DNA of 64,000 nucleotides from Lachnospiraceae bacterium (GTDB lineage Bacteria > Bacillota > Clostridia > Oscillospirales > Ruminococcaceae), in the NCBI GenBank assembly GCA_023664705.1, contig JAMPFE010000004.1, positions 80,760-144,759 on the forward strand, read 5' to 3'. Numbering within the stretch: position 1 is the stretch's first letter; the number at the start of each line of letters is the position of its first letter. Of the stretch, positions 39,985 to 48,956 are shown in pieces. The notes under the pieces are model-generated. The model saw only the letters and a list, made by a program, of their open reading frames with translations, was not told where the DNA came from and did no database searches. Position numbers and translations under genes: made by a program.

Positions 39985-41265
39985 GTGTTTCCTATCAAAA
40001 AGAGGGTCTTAATGCTTTCAATATGCGCCGCGGCTCTGCTTTTCGCGGGGTGCGGAGGGGGTGTGCCCGATATGCCGTCGTTCTCGTTTTCCGGCAGCTC
40101 TTCCCAAAGCAGCCGTTCATCGGTCCCGGAGAGCTCTTCCGAGCCCGTATCCTCCTCCGGGAGCGGCACAAGCGCGGAAACAAGCTCCTCATCATCCTCG
40201 TCGGCAAGCTCGGCGGCGCCCGTTTCCCCGGAGAGCTCAAGCTCCGTTTCAAGCGAGCAGACCTCCTCGAGCAGCCCCGAAACGAGCACGAGCATTCCCG
40301 TTTCTACGGAAAGCGCAAGCTCCGTTCCCGAGCCCGAGCCTAAACCCGAGCCGCAAATTCTCGTGCTTTCACACGACCCCATAAACGAAAAGACCATCGA
40401 GTTCAACGGCACGACGGCGGTCGTCAAAGGCAAGACCGCCGACAGCCCCATATACCGCGTCTCCCTGTCCACACCCCGCGCGGAAATATCGCTCGACTCC
40501 GACGAAAACGGCTTCACGGCGGAAATAACGCTCACGGGCGCGGAAACGGGCTTTCTCACGCTCACCCTGTCCTACAACGACGGGCACGCCGACGACGTAA
40601 CGCTCGCCGTCACGGAAAACGGCTTCGCCCCCGCCGACGTCTCCGATATAGCCGAAAACAACCGAAGAGTCGCCGAGACCGCGATAGAGCAGCCCCAAAA
40701 TCAGGTCGCCGAGTATATAGTAAAGGGCGGCGCCGCAAAGGATATCCGCGAGGTCCTCGAAGAGATACAGGCGCTCTCCGACGAGATATGCAGCGGCTTG
40801 ACAAACGACTACGACAAGCTCCGCGCAATTTCGCGGTGGGTCTCGGCAAATATCTATTACGATTACCCCGCCTACGACAAGGGCGTTCCCGAGGAGACCC
40901 TCTCGCTGAAGTATATGCTGGACAGGCACAGCAGTGTCTGCGGCGGCTACTCGAATATGACCTCGGCGCTCTGCGCGGCGCAGGGGATAAAGTGCTGGAA
41001 CGTTCACGGCTCGTCGGTCTCGGGCGGGCAGACGTTCCTGAGCGGCGCAAGCGGCTCCTACCACGAATGGAATTTCGCCGAGATAGACGGGCGCATGATC
41101 TGGGTCGACTCGGGCTGGAACTCCTTCTGCTATCTCCGCCGCAGCGGCTATTACGACAACGGCGGCATCTGTTACAGATACTTCGACATCGGCGGGGAGT
41201 ATCTCGCGCTCAACCACAAGGCAAGCTACGCCGAGTACAGGGACTACTTCGCAATGTTGGGATAA
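39985..41265 (+). CDS. Transglutaminase-like lipoprotein
   Basis: 426 aa if started at the GTG at 39985. A lipoprotein signal ends FAGC (Cys23). Residues 32-115 are a Ser/Pro/Glu-rich linker. After a beta-sandwich-like segment (about 120-215), the transglutaminase core has the triad Cys319 (SSVCGGYSN), His360 (YHEW) and Asp375 (WVDSGWN). Such secreted proteins act as proteases or crosslinkers at the cell surface. The start is odd: GGGGG touches the GTG, while ATC at 39994 has a well-spaced GGGGGTG and is followed by AAAAAGAGG like a normal lipoprotein start; an ATG-to-ATC change is possible. Confidence 0.85.
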   Translation: MFPIKKRVLMLSICAAALLFAGCGGGVPDMPSFSFSGSSSQSSRSSVPESSSEPVSSSGSGTSAETSSSSSSSASSAAPVSPESSSSVSSEQTSSSSPETSTSIPVSTESASSVPEPEPKPEPQILVLSHDPINEKTIEFNGTTAVVKGKTADSPIYRVSLSTPRAEISLDSDENGFTAEITLTGAETGFLTLTLSYNDGHADDVTLAVTENGFAPADVSDIAENNRRVAETAIEQPQNQVAEYIVKGGAAKDIREVLEEIQALSDEICSGLTNDYDKLRAISRWVSANIYYDYPAYDKGVPEETLSLKYMLDRHSSVCGGYSNMTSALCAAQGIKCWNVHGSSVSGGQTFLSGASGSYHEWNFAEIDGRMIWVDSGWNSFCYLRRSGYYDNGGICYRYFDIGGEYLALNHKASYAEYRDYFAMLG

Positions 41266-41301
41266 CAAGCGTCCGCTCTCGTCGCCGAGAGCGGATCTCG
41301 C

Positions 41302-41481
41302 TTATTTCACCGCGTCAATGACCTCGTTGCGCGAGCCGAAGTTGTCCTTGGTGAGCCCGCACACGGGGCACACCCAATCGTCGGGCAGGTCCTCGAATTT
41401 CGTCCCCGCCGCTATCCCCATGGACGGGCAGCCGCGCTCCTCGCTGTAAACATAGCCGCACGGGCAGATGTAGTTGTCCAT
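41302..41481 (-). CDS. Rubredoxin-like protein with a shortened first knuckle
   Basis: 59 aa from the ATG at 41481, 10 nt after GGAAG. The second iron knuckle CPVCG and the linker AAGTKFEDLPDDWVCPVCGL are classic. The first knuckle reads ICPCGYVY, i.e. Cys-Pro-Cys instead of Cys-x-x-Cys. An extra Cys lies in ERGCPSMG. Rubredoxins carry electrons to oxygen- or peroxide-reducing enzymes in anaerobes. Iron binding with a one-residue-short loop would need checking. Confidence 0.88.
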   Translation of the reverse strand: MDNYICPCGYVYSEERGCPSMGIAAGTKFEDLPDDWVCPVCGLTKDNFGSRNEVIDAVK

Positions 41482-41521
41482 AAAAAACACTTCCTTTCGC
41501 GGTTATTATTTGTAAAAATCG

Positions 41522-41550
41522 TTGCAAAATCCTTGAAAATATGTTACAAT
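41522..41550 (+). promoter_or_regulatory. Promoter of the PHP phosphatase gene
   Basis: TTGCAA (41522-41527), 17 bp, TACAAT (41545-41550). Confidence 0.75.
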
Positions 41551-41585
41551 ATTTTTAGTGATTTATGGAAAAGGGGGACACCGTT

Positions 41586-42377
41586 ATGATATACGCCGAC
41601 CAGCACACTCATTCGTCGTTTTCCTCGGACAGCGCCGAGCCGCTCGCCGAAACGGCAAAAGCCGCCTCGGAAAAGGGCTTGAAAACGATATGCCTTACGG
41701 AGCACCTCGACTTGGACTACCCGACGGGCGAATTCCGGCTCGATACCGCCGCCTACCGCGCGGAGCTTATGCGCGTCCGAGAAATGTTTTCGGGCAGGCT
41801 TGAGGTGCTTTTCGGCGTGGAGCTCGGGCTGATGGACTACCTCGCGCCGCGCCTGAACGAGTTCGCGGCGGCTTGGGATTTCGACTTCATAATCGGCTCG
41901 TCGCACCTCGTCGACGGAAAAGACCCGTATTATCCCGAGTATTTTGAAACTCTCGGCAGCAAAAACGGCGTTCTGCGCTATTTCGAGAGCATTCTCGCGA
42001 ACGTCCGCGCGTTTGATAATTTCGACGTTTACGGGCACCTCGATTACGTCGTGCGCTACTCTCCCGAGAAAGCCTACGAGCCGCTCGACTACCGTGAAAT
42101 GATCGACGAAATACTCAAATCGTTGATTTCCAAAGGCAAGGGCATAGAGGTGAACACGGCGGGCGTCGCGAGCGGCATAGGCTACCCCCACCCCCACGCG
42201 TTCATACTGCGGCGCTATAAGGAGCTCGGCGGCGAGGTTATCACAGTCGGCTCGGACGCTCACGACCGCTCCCGCGTCGCCGCCGATTTCGACAAGGCAC
42301 AGACTGCCCTCGAGGCTGCGGGCTTTGAGTACTACGCCGTTTTCCGCGGCAGAAAAGCCGAGTTCGTTAAATTTTGA
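41586..42377 (+). CDS. PHP-domain histidinol-phosphatase
   Basis: 263 aa from the ATG at 41586, 8 nt after GGGGGA; an ATG 21 nt upstream lacks a site. PHP metal motifs are complete: DQHTHSSFS (start), TEHLD, GVELG, GSSHLVDG, YGHLDYV and GSDAHD. The family hydrolyses histidinol phosphate in histidine synthesis. No his genes are nearby, so other phosphoesterase roles are possible. Confidence 0.88.
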   Translation: MIYADQHTHSSFSSDSAEPLAETAKAASEKGLKTICLTEHLDLDYPTGEFRLDTAAYRAELMRVREMFSGRLEVLFGVELGLMDYLAPRLNEFAAAWDFDFIIGSSHLVDGKDPYYPEYFETLGSKNGVLRYFESILANVRAFDNFDVYGHLDYVVRYSPEKAYEPLDYREMIDEILKSLISKGKGIEVNTAGVASGIGYPHPHAFILRRYKELGGEVITVGSDAHDRSRVAADFDKAQTALEAAGFEYYAVFRGRKAEFVKF

Positions 42378-42451
42378 TCAAAATCCTCCCCTTATGTAAC
42401 ATAAATTTACAGTTGAATTTGTGAAAATTATCTAAAATTCATTTCCGATAC

Positions 42452-42480
42452 TTGCAAAAATTATTGTAATATGCTAAAAT
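42452..42480 (+). promoter_or_regulatory. Promoter of hpf
   Basis: TTGCAA (42452-42457), 17 bp, TAAAAT (42475-42480). Confidence 0.75.
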
Positions 42481-42527
42481 ATATTAAAGGCATTGCCTTA
42501 CTCTAACTAACGGAAGGAATGAGTTGC

Positions 42528-43046
42528 ATGAAAGTAACGATAACCGCGAAAAAGCTCAACATCTCGCAGTCGTTCAACGACTACGCGGAGCAGAAGCTGA
42601 ACGCAAAGCTGGACAGATTTTTCCCCGAGGAGGCGGAGGCAAAGATAACCCTTGCCGAGCGCCGCGATATGATCATACTGGAGCTTACCGTAAAATATAA
42701 CGGCATTATCTGCCGCGCGGAGCAGACCGCAAAGGACAAGAACGACGCGCTCGACGTGACGATCGACCGCATTATCCGCCAGATCAGAAAGCAAAAGACC
42801 AAGGTCGAAAAGAACCTCCGCGCGGACGCGTTCGCGGGGCTCGCTCCCGAGGACGAGGAGGAGAGCTACGAGGTCATAAGACAAAAGACTTTTCGGCTCC
42901 GCCCGATGTCCGTCGACGAGGCTATCCTGCAAATGAACCTGCTCGACCACAAATTCTTTATGTTCAAAAACGCCGAGACGGGCGCCGTAAACGTAGTGTA
43001 CAAGCGCGAGGACGGCAACTACGCGGTGCTCGTTCCCGAGGAATGA
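42528..43046 (+). CDS. hpf: Ribosome hibernation-promoting factor, long form
   Basis: 172 aa from the ATG at 42528, 10 nt after GGAAGG. N-terminal ribosome-binding domain (residues 1-100, KVTITAKKLNISQSFNDYAE), then the long-form C-terminal dimerisation domain (KTFRLRPMSVDEAILQMNLL, FKNAETGAVNVVYKREDGNY). It pairs 70S ribosomes into inactive 100S particles in stationary phase. Confidence 0.95.
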   Translation: MKVTITAKKLNISQSFNDYAEQKLNAKLDRFFPEEAEAKITLAERRDMIILELTVKYNGIICRAEQTAKDKNDALDVTIDRIIRQIRKQKTKVEKNLRADAFAGLAPEDEEESYEVIRQKTFRLRPMSVDEAILQMNLLDHKFFMFKNAETGAVNVVYKREDGNYAVLVPEE

Positions 43047-43097
43047 CAGCATGTCCCCCGCCCCTCGGAGCGGGGGATTTCCGCAGGGAGGTAGAGT

Positions 43098-43613
43098 ATG
43101 CCGTTTTCGGAGAAAAACGCGCTCGGGCGCGTGCTGCTCATATCGCGCGAGGCGTATCTCGCCATACGCGACAGCAAGGGCGTTGAAAACGTCCCCGCGC
43201 TGCTGGACGGGCTTTCGGCGGTGCTGTCGCATGTCAACGACCCGAAAAAGCCCATAGCCAAGCTTCTCGGCAGCCTCGGGCGCGGCGTCAGAGCGAAAAA
43301 CAAAACGTTTTACGGCAGTATAGCGCCGTATCTTTCCAAGGTATACCCCGTGCTCGATTACGATTTCGACAAGGCGGTAAAGCATATCCCCGCGTTCATT
43401 CTCGGCAACGACAGGATAAACGCCAAGATCGTCTCGGGACAGCGCGACCGCGCCGCGGCGATGTGCGACGCCATGAAAAGCTACCCGAGCTTTCTCTTCG
43501 GGGAATTCGACGCGCTCTCCGACAAGCAGTTCTACGACTTGGTTTTCGGGTTCTACCCGAAAATATACGGCGAGGATTTCATCGGAGAGATGAAAGGGCT
43601 TTTCGTGGAATAA
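43098..43613 (+). CDS. Hypothetical protein of 171 aa
   Basis: ATG at 43098, 8 nt after GGGAGGT. Cytosolic, mostly helical, with no signal or membrane segment and no domain I recognise. It lies between hpf (a hairpin at 43052-43077 separates them) and the uridine phosphorylase gene 23 bp on, with which it probably shares a transcript. Confidence 0.7.
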   Translation: MPFSEKNALGRVLLISREAYLAIRDSKGVENVPALLDGLSAVLSHVNDPKKPIAKLLGSLGRGVRAKNKTFYGSIAPYLSKVYPVLDYDFDKAVKHIPAFILGNDRINAKIVSGQRDRAAAMCDAMKSYPSFLFGEFDALSDKQFYDLVFGFYPKIYGEDFIGEMKGLFVE

Positions 43614-43636
43614 CGGCAATATTATAAGGAGGTACT

Positions 43637-44443
43637 ATGGCGACCATAATGAACGAAAGCGAGCGCTTTCACTTAAAAATAAAGAACGGCGACGTCGGCA
43701 GATACGTCATTCTCCCGGGCGACCCCGGGCGCGTTCCCAAGATAGCGGCGTATCTCGACAACGCCGCGCAGATAGCGCAGAACCGCGAATACAACATCTA
43801 CACGGGCTTTCTGAACGGCGAAAAGGTAAGCGTCTGCTCCACGGGCATAGGCGGACCCTCGGCAGCTATCGCTGTCGAGGAGCTTATCGACAGCGGCGCG
43901 GACACCTTTATCCGCGTAGGCACCAGCGGCGGCGTCGACCTCTCGGTGTTCGGCGGCGACCTTATCATCGCCGAGGCGGCAATCCGCGCCGAGGGCACGA
44001 GCTATGAATACCTGCCGCAGGGCTATCCGTCCGTCGCGGATTTCGAGGTCACGACGGCGCTCGCCCAAGCCGCGAAGGAGCTCTCCGGCGACAAGGACGG
44101 AAACCGCTTCCACGTCGGCGTAGTGCACTCCAAGGACAGCTTCTACGGCGAAACGAACCCCGAGCGCTCGGCAGTCGAGGATAATATAAAATCGCGCTGG
44201 GACAGCTATTTCAGATGCGGCTGCCTTACCTCCGAAATGGAGTGCGCGGCTATCTACGCGGTGGGTCTGGTGCGCAGCATATACCCGAAAAAAATACGCT
44301 GCGGCGGCGTGCTTACGGCGCTCTGGAACGCCGAGCGCTCCAAGCGGAATATGCCCGACACGATAACCGAGGACACCACGCGCGGCATAAAATGCGCGAT
44401 ACGCGCGATAGAGCTGCTCATCGAAAGAGACAAGACCCCGTAA
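43637..44443 (+). CDS. udp: Uridine phosphorylase
   Basis: 268 aa; ATG behind AAGGAGG. Phosphate loop ILPGDPGRV, ribose/base motifs STGIGGPSAAIAVEELI, RVGTSGGV and SEMECAAIYAV. It cleaves uridine with phosphate to uracil and ribose-1-phosphate in pyrimidine salvage. A terminator follows. Assignment to uridine rather than purine nucleosides rests on overall resemblance to Udp. Confidence 0.88.
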   Translation: MATIMNESERFHLKIKNGDVGRYVILPGDPGRVPKIAAYLDNAAQIAQNREYNIYTGFLNGEKVSVCSTGIGGPSAAIAVEELIDSGADTFIRVGTSGGVDLSVFGGDLIIAEAAIRAEGTSYEYLPQGYPSVADFEVTTALAQAAKELSGDKDGNRFHVGVVHSKDSFYGETNPERSAVEDNIKSRWDSYFRCGCLTSEMECAAIYAVGLVRSIYPKKIRCGGVLTALWNAERSKRNMPDTITEDTTRGIKCAIRAIELLIERDKTP

Positions 44444-44448
44444 AAAAG

Positions 44449-44481
44449 CGACCCTGCCGCAACAACGGCAGGGTCGAATTT
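44449..44481 (+). terminator. Terminator of udp
   Basis: CGACCCTGCCG-CAACAA-CGGCAGGGTCG followed by AATTT; the A-run on the other side also fits the minus strand. Confidence 0.8.
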
Positions 44482-44540
44482 GTAACCTTTTGTAACCATT
44501 TGTAACCAAATCGTAACCGAATTGTAACCGTTTTGTAGTT
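44482..44540 (+). repeat. Helically phased GTAACC repeats abutting a promoter
   Basis: GTAACC starts at 44482, 44492, 44502, 44513 and 44524, with a degenerate GTAGTT at 44535, spaced 10-11 bp and running into the -35 box at 44539. The architecture matches the CTGCA array at 6301, with a different core motif. Confidence 0.78.
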
Positions 44541-44567
44541 GACTTTGCGCCCCCCGCGTGATAAAAT
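44539..44567 (+). promoter_or_regulatory. Promoter of the small membrane protein gene
   Basis: TTGACT (44539-44544), 17 bp, TAAAAT (44562-44567). Confidence 0.82.
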
Positions 44568-44604
44568 ATACTTGTAAAAAGCAACCTCGAAAGGAGAATT
44601 TATC

Positions 44605-45033
44605 ATGACAAACATATTAACACGAAACCCCAAGAGCAAGCTTATCGCGCTTATCGTTACCGTTGCCGTTTTCGGCGTTCTGTACATAATCTCGCAGGCT
44701 TTTTTGAAGAGCGTCTACCTTTTTGAATGGGCGTCGCGCGGGCTTTATTATTACATATGGGTGCCCGCGCTGCTTCTTATCCCCTTCGACAAGACGATTA
44801 TCTCGTACAGCATCACGTTCGGCAACGTCGTCGGGCTTATCGTCGGGCAGCTTCTCGGTGACTTTATCAGAGCGCGGAACATGGCTCTGATAACCCCCGA
44901 GACCCCTCCCGACCGGGAGTACCTCCTCTCGTATCACAAGGGCGCGTTCATCTGGATAATCACGGTCCTCATCTGCGCGGCGCTCGGCATTGCCATGCAA
45001 ATCATAACCTCCAAGCGCAAAGCGGCGGCGTGA
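44605..45033 (+). CDS. Four-span membrane protein, unknown function
   Basis: 142 aa; ATG behind AAAGGAGA. Hydrophobic segments at about 12-33, 48-62, 67-88 and 112-133, and a basic C-terminus (SKRKAAA). No family recognised. Its promoter is preceded by the GTAACC array, suggesting regulated expression. Confidence 0.78.
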   Translation: MTNILTRNPKSKLIALIVTVAVFGVLYIISQAFLKSVYLFEWASRGLYYYIWVPALLLIPFDKTIISYSITFGNVVGLIVGQLLGDFIRARNMALITPETPPDREYLLSYHKGAFIWIITVLICAALGIAMQIITSKRKAAA

Positions 45034-45062
45034 CGCCGTATGCATTTCATTTCATAAAAAAA

Positions 45063-45092
45063 TCGGTGTCAAGCGTTTTCGCTCGACACCGA
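45063..45092. repeat. Interspersed hairpin repeat, copy 3
   Basis: Identical 30-nt core to the copy at 18121-18150, preceded by CATAAAAAAA and lying between convergent genes. Confidence 0.9.
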
Positions 45093-45123
45093 TAATTTTT
45101 TACCAAGAGCCGCTTCCCCGCCG

Positions 45124-47751
45124 TCACGGCATTCTCCCGAATATCACCGCGCCGCCGCTCATTACACACAGCCGCTCGGCATTGCCCGCCGAAAAGTCGT
45201 TCCCGAGGTCGAATTCCGACCAATCGTCGGCAGTGATACGTATCTGCGCCGTGAGCGAGTCTCCGCTGCCGAGCGTGCCGCCGCCGAATTTCACGGCGCA
45301 CTTCGTGTCGCAGCTCTCGCCCGACGCCGCCGAAAATTCGCCCCGTACGCTGTCGGTCAACGCCGCATAGCTGCCGCCCGAGGTCGCCGCGTAGTCGCAC
45401 CAGAAATTCAGCCCGCTCTTGCCGTCCGCTGTGAAGAAATAGTCTATCTCCAGCGACGACAGGTCGACAGCCGCGCCCGTGCCGTTCTGCAGCTCCACTG
45501 TGAATTGAATGGTGTTGCCCTTTCCGCTCGACTGCTGTTGGTTCATCGCGACGCGCAGCCCGTCCTTGTCCGCGGCGGTATCAACGGGAGCGGGCGGCTG
45601 AACGCTCGCCGAAGAGCTCGACGAAGAGGAGCTCGGCGTATCCGATGGCTTTACAAGCCCCGCGCTCTGCCCGTTCGGCTCGCTGCCGAAAACGAGCGTC
45701 CCGCCCTCGTACAGCGCGAGCGAGTTCGCGCGGACAAGCTCCGAGCCGTTGGTGCCCGCAAGCTCCGCGAAGGACGGGTCGTTGTCGGGCGACCAGCCCC
45801 CCGCCGCCATTCTGAACTGCACTTCCTTTTTATAAGCGCTCTGCCCGCCGGGATAAATTTTGCAGCCGCTAAAGTCAATACTTACGTAATATATGCCGTT
45901 GTCCTTATCCCATTCGTACAAGCCCCCGAACGCCGCGCCCTCCGCGTAATTCAGCGAAACCGTCACCGCGGACGGGTCGGAAAGCTCCGACAGATCCACG
46001 AAATATCTCAGCTCAAGGTCGTCGGCAGCCCTCGCGGGCCACGCCGATTGATTGTATATCATAGCCTTTATCTCGGTAAAGCCCTCGCCGCTCGCGTTTA
46101 TGCGGTACTCGACGTACATCTCCTCGCCTATCGTCTCCACGGCGCCGAAATCGACGAGCGTCTGCCCGCCGTACTTCTTGTACATCTTCGCGAGAGCCCC
46201 CGTAAAGCCCGCGTTATAGTCGTCCGCGACCTCGTTCTTGTTGTAGTCGGACACCGTGTCGGTATACCCGTCCGAAGCGTCGGGACCGCCCACGAGCGCC
46301 CCGAAAAGCGTGTGCCGATGATAATTCGGCTCGTTCATATTGTCCGCCCAGGAGCCCTGCGCCGTGCGGTGGTGAGGGTGCTCGGGAGGATTTTCGCCGA
46401 ACCCGACCACAAAGCTCCTCCCCGAGCTCCCGAGGGCATAGTTTATCTGCCCCTCGCAGAAGCCCATGTACGTCTCGGCTCTGTCCGAGGAGCACCGCCC
46501 GCCCTCCGCGTAGACCGCCGCGATAAACGCCTCGGTAGTCGCGTAGCGCAGGCTTCCCCACTGGTCTATCCAAGCCAGCCCCTTCGGCGAATAGGTAACG
46601 CTCTCGCCGCCTATCCCGCACCACCAGTCGAGATTTTTCTCAATCTTCTGCTTGTATTTGTCCTCGCCCGTTATATTCGCCAGCAGGCAGACCGCGCCCG
46701 TATACTTATCGTCCCAGCACATCGTCCATTTGTATTCGCCGCCGCACTGCGTCTCGTATTCGCGCGCCTTGTCAAGCCACGAATTTTCGCCCGTCGCCGT
46801 ATACAGCCACACGGCAGCCCACGTCAGCTCGTCGTAAAAGCCGCTCCACGAGTTGTAAAAGCCGTTCGCGGCGGTGTAGCCCGCGTCGCTTTTGGTGTCC
46901 TCGGCGAATTTGTAGAGCGACCTCGCGTGCTTAAGGCACTCCTCCGCGTAAGCCCCGTCGATGTCCTTGTAAATGGCAGCGCACGCCGCCAGCGCCGCGG
47001 CAGCCTCCCCGACGACCGTCGACCCCGGTGAATTTTTATCCACCTTGAACGACGGACGGTTCATCTGCATTACCTCGCACGCCCCCCACCAGCCGTGGTC
47101 AACGTTTCCGTCCCCGACCTGATAGTAGTACACCTCGTCCTCGGGGTGGCATTTAATAAGGTAGTCGCAAATCCACTTGATATTCCCGAGCGCGTATTCC
47201 AGCTGCCCGCACTGCTCGTAGGCAGCCCTGTCCTCGTAAACGCTCCACGCGAGCATCGCCGCCGTATACGCCATCGGCAGATTGAACTTCACGTTGTCGC
47301 CCGCGTCGTACAGCCCTCCCGTAAGGTCGAGCCCGACGTCCGCGCCGTCCGACATACCGCTGTCGCCGCGCCAGTTCGTCCGCGCGGTCTCCTCGTCAAT
47401 ATCGCCGCTCCTTTGCAGCTCGTAAAACAGCAGCGACTTCTGCAGCGCCTCGCCGTAATTAAAGTCGCCCGTTCCCTCAACGCCCTCGCAGCCGCTCCCC
47501 GCCGCCGAGAGCCCCCCGCCCGTAGGCCGCGAGCCGTCCCCCTCAACGGGAACATAGCCGCCGCCCGAGCTTCCGCCGCTCTCGGGAACGCTCTGCAAGC
47601 CCGACGAGCCCGACGAGCTCCCCGAAGCCGCCGCCGAAGAGCCGCCCGAGCTTTCATTGCCGCCCGTGCTCTCAACGCCGCCGCCCGAGCAGCCCGACGT
47701 CAGTATAACAGCCGCGACCGCCGCCGCGAAAAATCTGCGCGATTTATTCAT
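45124..47751 (-). CDS. GH9 endoglucanase lipoprotein with CBM3 modules
   Basis: 875 aa; ATG behind GGAGG. Lipobox LTSGC (Cys21) anchors the enzyme outside. Residues 22-95 are a Gly/Ser linker. The GH9 catalytic domain (about 98-525) has the base in LYDAGDNVKF (near 149), the HPHHRTA motif and the acid in NKNEVADDYNAGF (near 507). A CBM3c-like module (about 535-690) follows, as in processive GH9 enzymes, then a Ser-rich linker and a second CBM3 (about 715-870). It degrades cellulose or beta-glucan at the cell surface. Lipid anchoring rather than a dockerin indicates a non-cellulosomal strategy. Confidence 0.93.
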   Translation of the reverse strand: MNKSRRFFAAAVAAVILTSGCSGGGVESTGGNESSGGSSAAASGSSSGSSGLQSVPESGGSSGGGYVPVEGDGSRPTGGGLSAAGSGCEGVEGTGDFNYGEALQKSLLFYELQRSGDIDEETARTNWRGDSGMSDGADVGLDLTGGLYDAGDNVKFNLPMAYTAAMLAWSVYEDRAAYEQCGQLEYALGNIKWICDYLIKCHPEDEVYYYQVGDGNVDHGWWGACEVMQMNRPSFKVDKNSPGSTVVGEAAAALAACAAIYKDIDGAYAEECLKHARSLYKFAEDTKSDAGYTAANGFYNSWSGFYDELTWAAVWLYTATGENSWLDKAREYETQCGGEYKWTMCWDDKYTGAVCLLANITGEDKYKQKIEKNLDWWCGIGGESVTYSPKGLAWIDQWGSLRYATTEAFIAAVYAEGGRCSSDRAETYMGFCEGQINYALGSSGRSFVVGFGENPPEHPHHRTAQGSWADNMNEPNYHRHTLFGALVGGPDASDGYTDTVSDYNKNEVADDYNAGFTGALAKMYKKYGGQTLVDFGAVETIGEEMYVEYRINASGEGFTEIKAMIYNQSAWPARAADDLELRYFVDLSELSDPSAVTVSLNYAEGAAFGGLYEWDKDNGIYYVSIDFSGCKIYPGGQSAYKKEVQFRMAAGGWSPDNDPSFAELAGTNGSELVRANSLALYEGGTLVFGSEPNGQSAGLVKPSDTPSSSSSSSSASVQPPAPVDTAADKDGLRVAMNQQQSSGKGNTIQFTVELQNGTGAAVDLSSLEIDYFFTADGKSGLNFWCDYAATSGGSYAALTDSVRGEFSAASGESCDTKCAVKFGGGTLGSGDSLTAQIRITADDWSEFDLGNDFSAGNAERLCVMSGGAVIFGRMP

Positions 47752-47805
47752 AAAAACCTCCGTTACCGCAAAGCCGCGCGGAAATACCCGCGCGGCGGCA
47801 TTGTG

Positions 47806-48582
47806 CTATTCAAAGACCCTTTTAAGGTCCTCCGCGTCCTTAATCTCAAAGCTCCCCCCGCTCGGCAGCCACCCAACGCCGCTCTCGTTAATAAACGCGT
47901 CGGGCTCCTCCTTGCCGCGGATAATAAACCCCCGCTCGGCAAAGTCTTTTTGCAGCGTCGGCAGCCGTTTCGCAAACGTCTCCTCCTGCCGCTCATCGGG
48001 TTTATCGGGACAGTCGAGCCGCCCGAACACAAGCTCGTCGACCCCCAGCCACAGCAGATACTCGCAGAACTCCTCAAACCGCGCGATATTGCGCCGCATA
48101 AGCACGGTATTGACCTTGAGTCTCAAACCGCTCATACGCTCGTCCCGCATATCGGCGAGCGCCTTGATGTTCCTTGACGCCGCGTCGAAATGCCCGAAAT
48201 ATTGCCGCACGGCGTCGTCGCACTCGGCAAACCCGTCCAGACCGAACGCCAGCTCCGAAAAGCAGCTCACGACCCCGTTCCGCAGCTCCTTTTTATTCAA
48301 CGGCAGCCCGTTAGTGACCGCGCCCGCGCCGATACCGTATCCGCGCAGCCTCTCCGAAAACGGGATGATATTCCCCCACAGGAACGGCTCGCCGCCCGTC
48401 CATCTCACGAGAATATCCTCCCCCGTCAGCCGCCGATACTCACCCAGCACCGCGCACAGCCTTTCGACCTCCGCCTCGTCCGCGCAAACGCTCCCGACCT
48501 CGGCGCTGTACGGGCAGAATTTGCACTTCATATTGCAGTCCCGTGTTATTCTCCACACGATCACTCTGCCCACAGCCATCAC
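47806..48582 (-). CDS. Small radical SAM protein
   Basis: About 258 aa. The [4Fe-4S]/SAM motif CNMKCKFC (Cys16, Cys20, Cys23 from the 48582 start) and a GGEPFLWG SAM-binding motif are present. No C-terminal SPASM or auxiliary Cys cluster is seen. The start is uncertain: GTG at 48582, ATG at 48579 or GTG at 48573, the last having GAGGTG at usable spacing. Its 5' region contributed sequence to the tandem repeats directly upstream. Substrate unknown; the partner may be the 466-aa protein at 48957. Confidence 0.82.
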   Translation of the reverse strand: MMAVGRVIVWRITRDCNMKCKFCPYSAEVGSVCADEAEVERLCAVLGEYRRLTGEDILVRWTGGEPFLWGNIIPFSERLRGYGIGAGAVTNGLPLNKKELRNGVVSCFSELAFGLDGFAECDDAVRQYFGHFDAASRNIKALADMRDERMSGLRLKVNTVLMRRNIARFEEFCEYLLWLGVDELVFGRLDCPDKPDERQEETFAKRLPTLQKDFAERGFIIRGKEEPDAFINESGVGWLPSGGSFEIKDAEDLKRVFE

Positions 48583-48956
48583 CTCGGCATCACTTCGCTT
48601 GGTCTTTGTACCTATTCACAAACGTCTGCGCCACGGGAAGTATCTTCTCACGCTTCACGCCAACGCCGTATTCGCGCAAACGCGCCCGCCCTCGGCATCA
48701 CTTCGCTTGGTCTTTGTACCTATTCACAAACGTCTGCGCCACGGGAAGTATCTTCTCACGCTTCACGCCAACGCCGTATCCGCGCAGCCTCTTATACTCC
48801 ACCGCGCAAACACGCCCGACCTCGGCATCACTTCGCTTGGTCCTTATACCTGTTCACAAACGTCTGCGCCACGGGAAGTATCTTCTCACGCTTCACGCCA
48901 ACGCCGTATCGCGCAGCCTCTTATACTCCACCGCGCAAACGCCCCCGACCTCGGCA
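48583..48956 (-). repeat. Tandem repeats mixing the end of one gene with the start of the next
   Basis: The 10-mer CTTCGCTTGG recurs at 48593, 48701, 48831 and 48960 (periods 108, 130, 129). On the minus strand each unit repeats the last 19 codons of the gene at 48957-50357 (EKILPVAQTFVNRYKDQAK and stop), then a piece resembling two parts of the radical SAM gene (EVGSVCA and RLRGYG) joined with the sequence between them deleted. Units are about 95% alike. No independent gene is present. Confidence 0.85.

Noticed and set aside
48583..48956. CRISPR or coding repeat protein
   Set aside because: Units are 108-130 bp with stop codons in each copy and derive from flanking genes.
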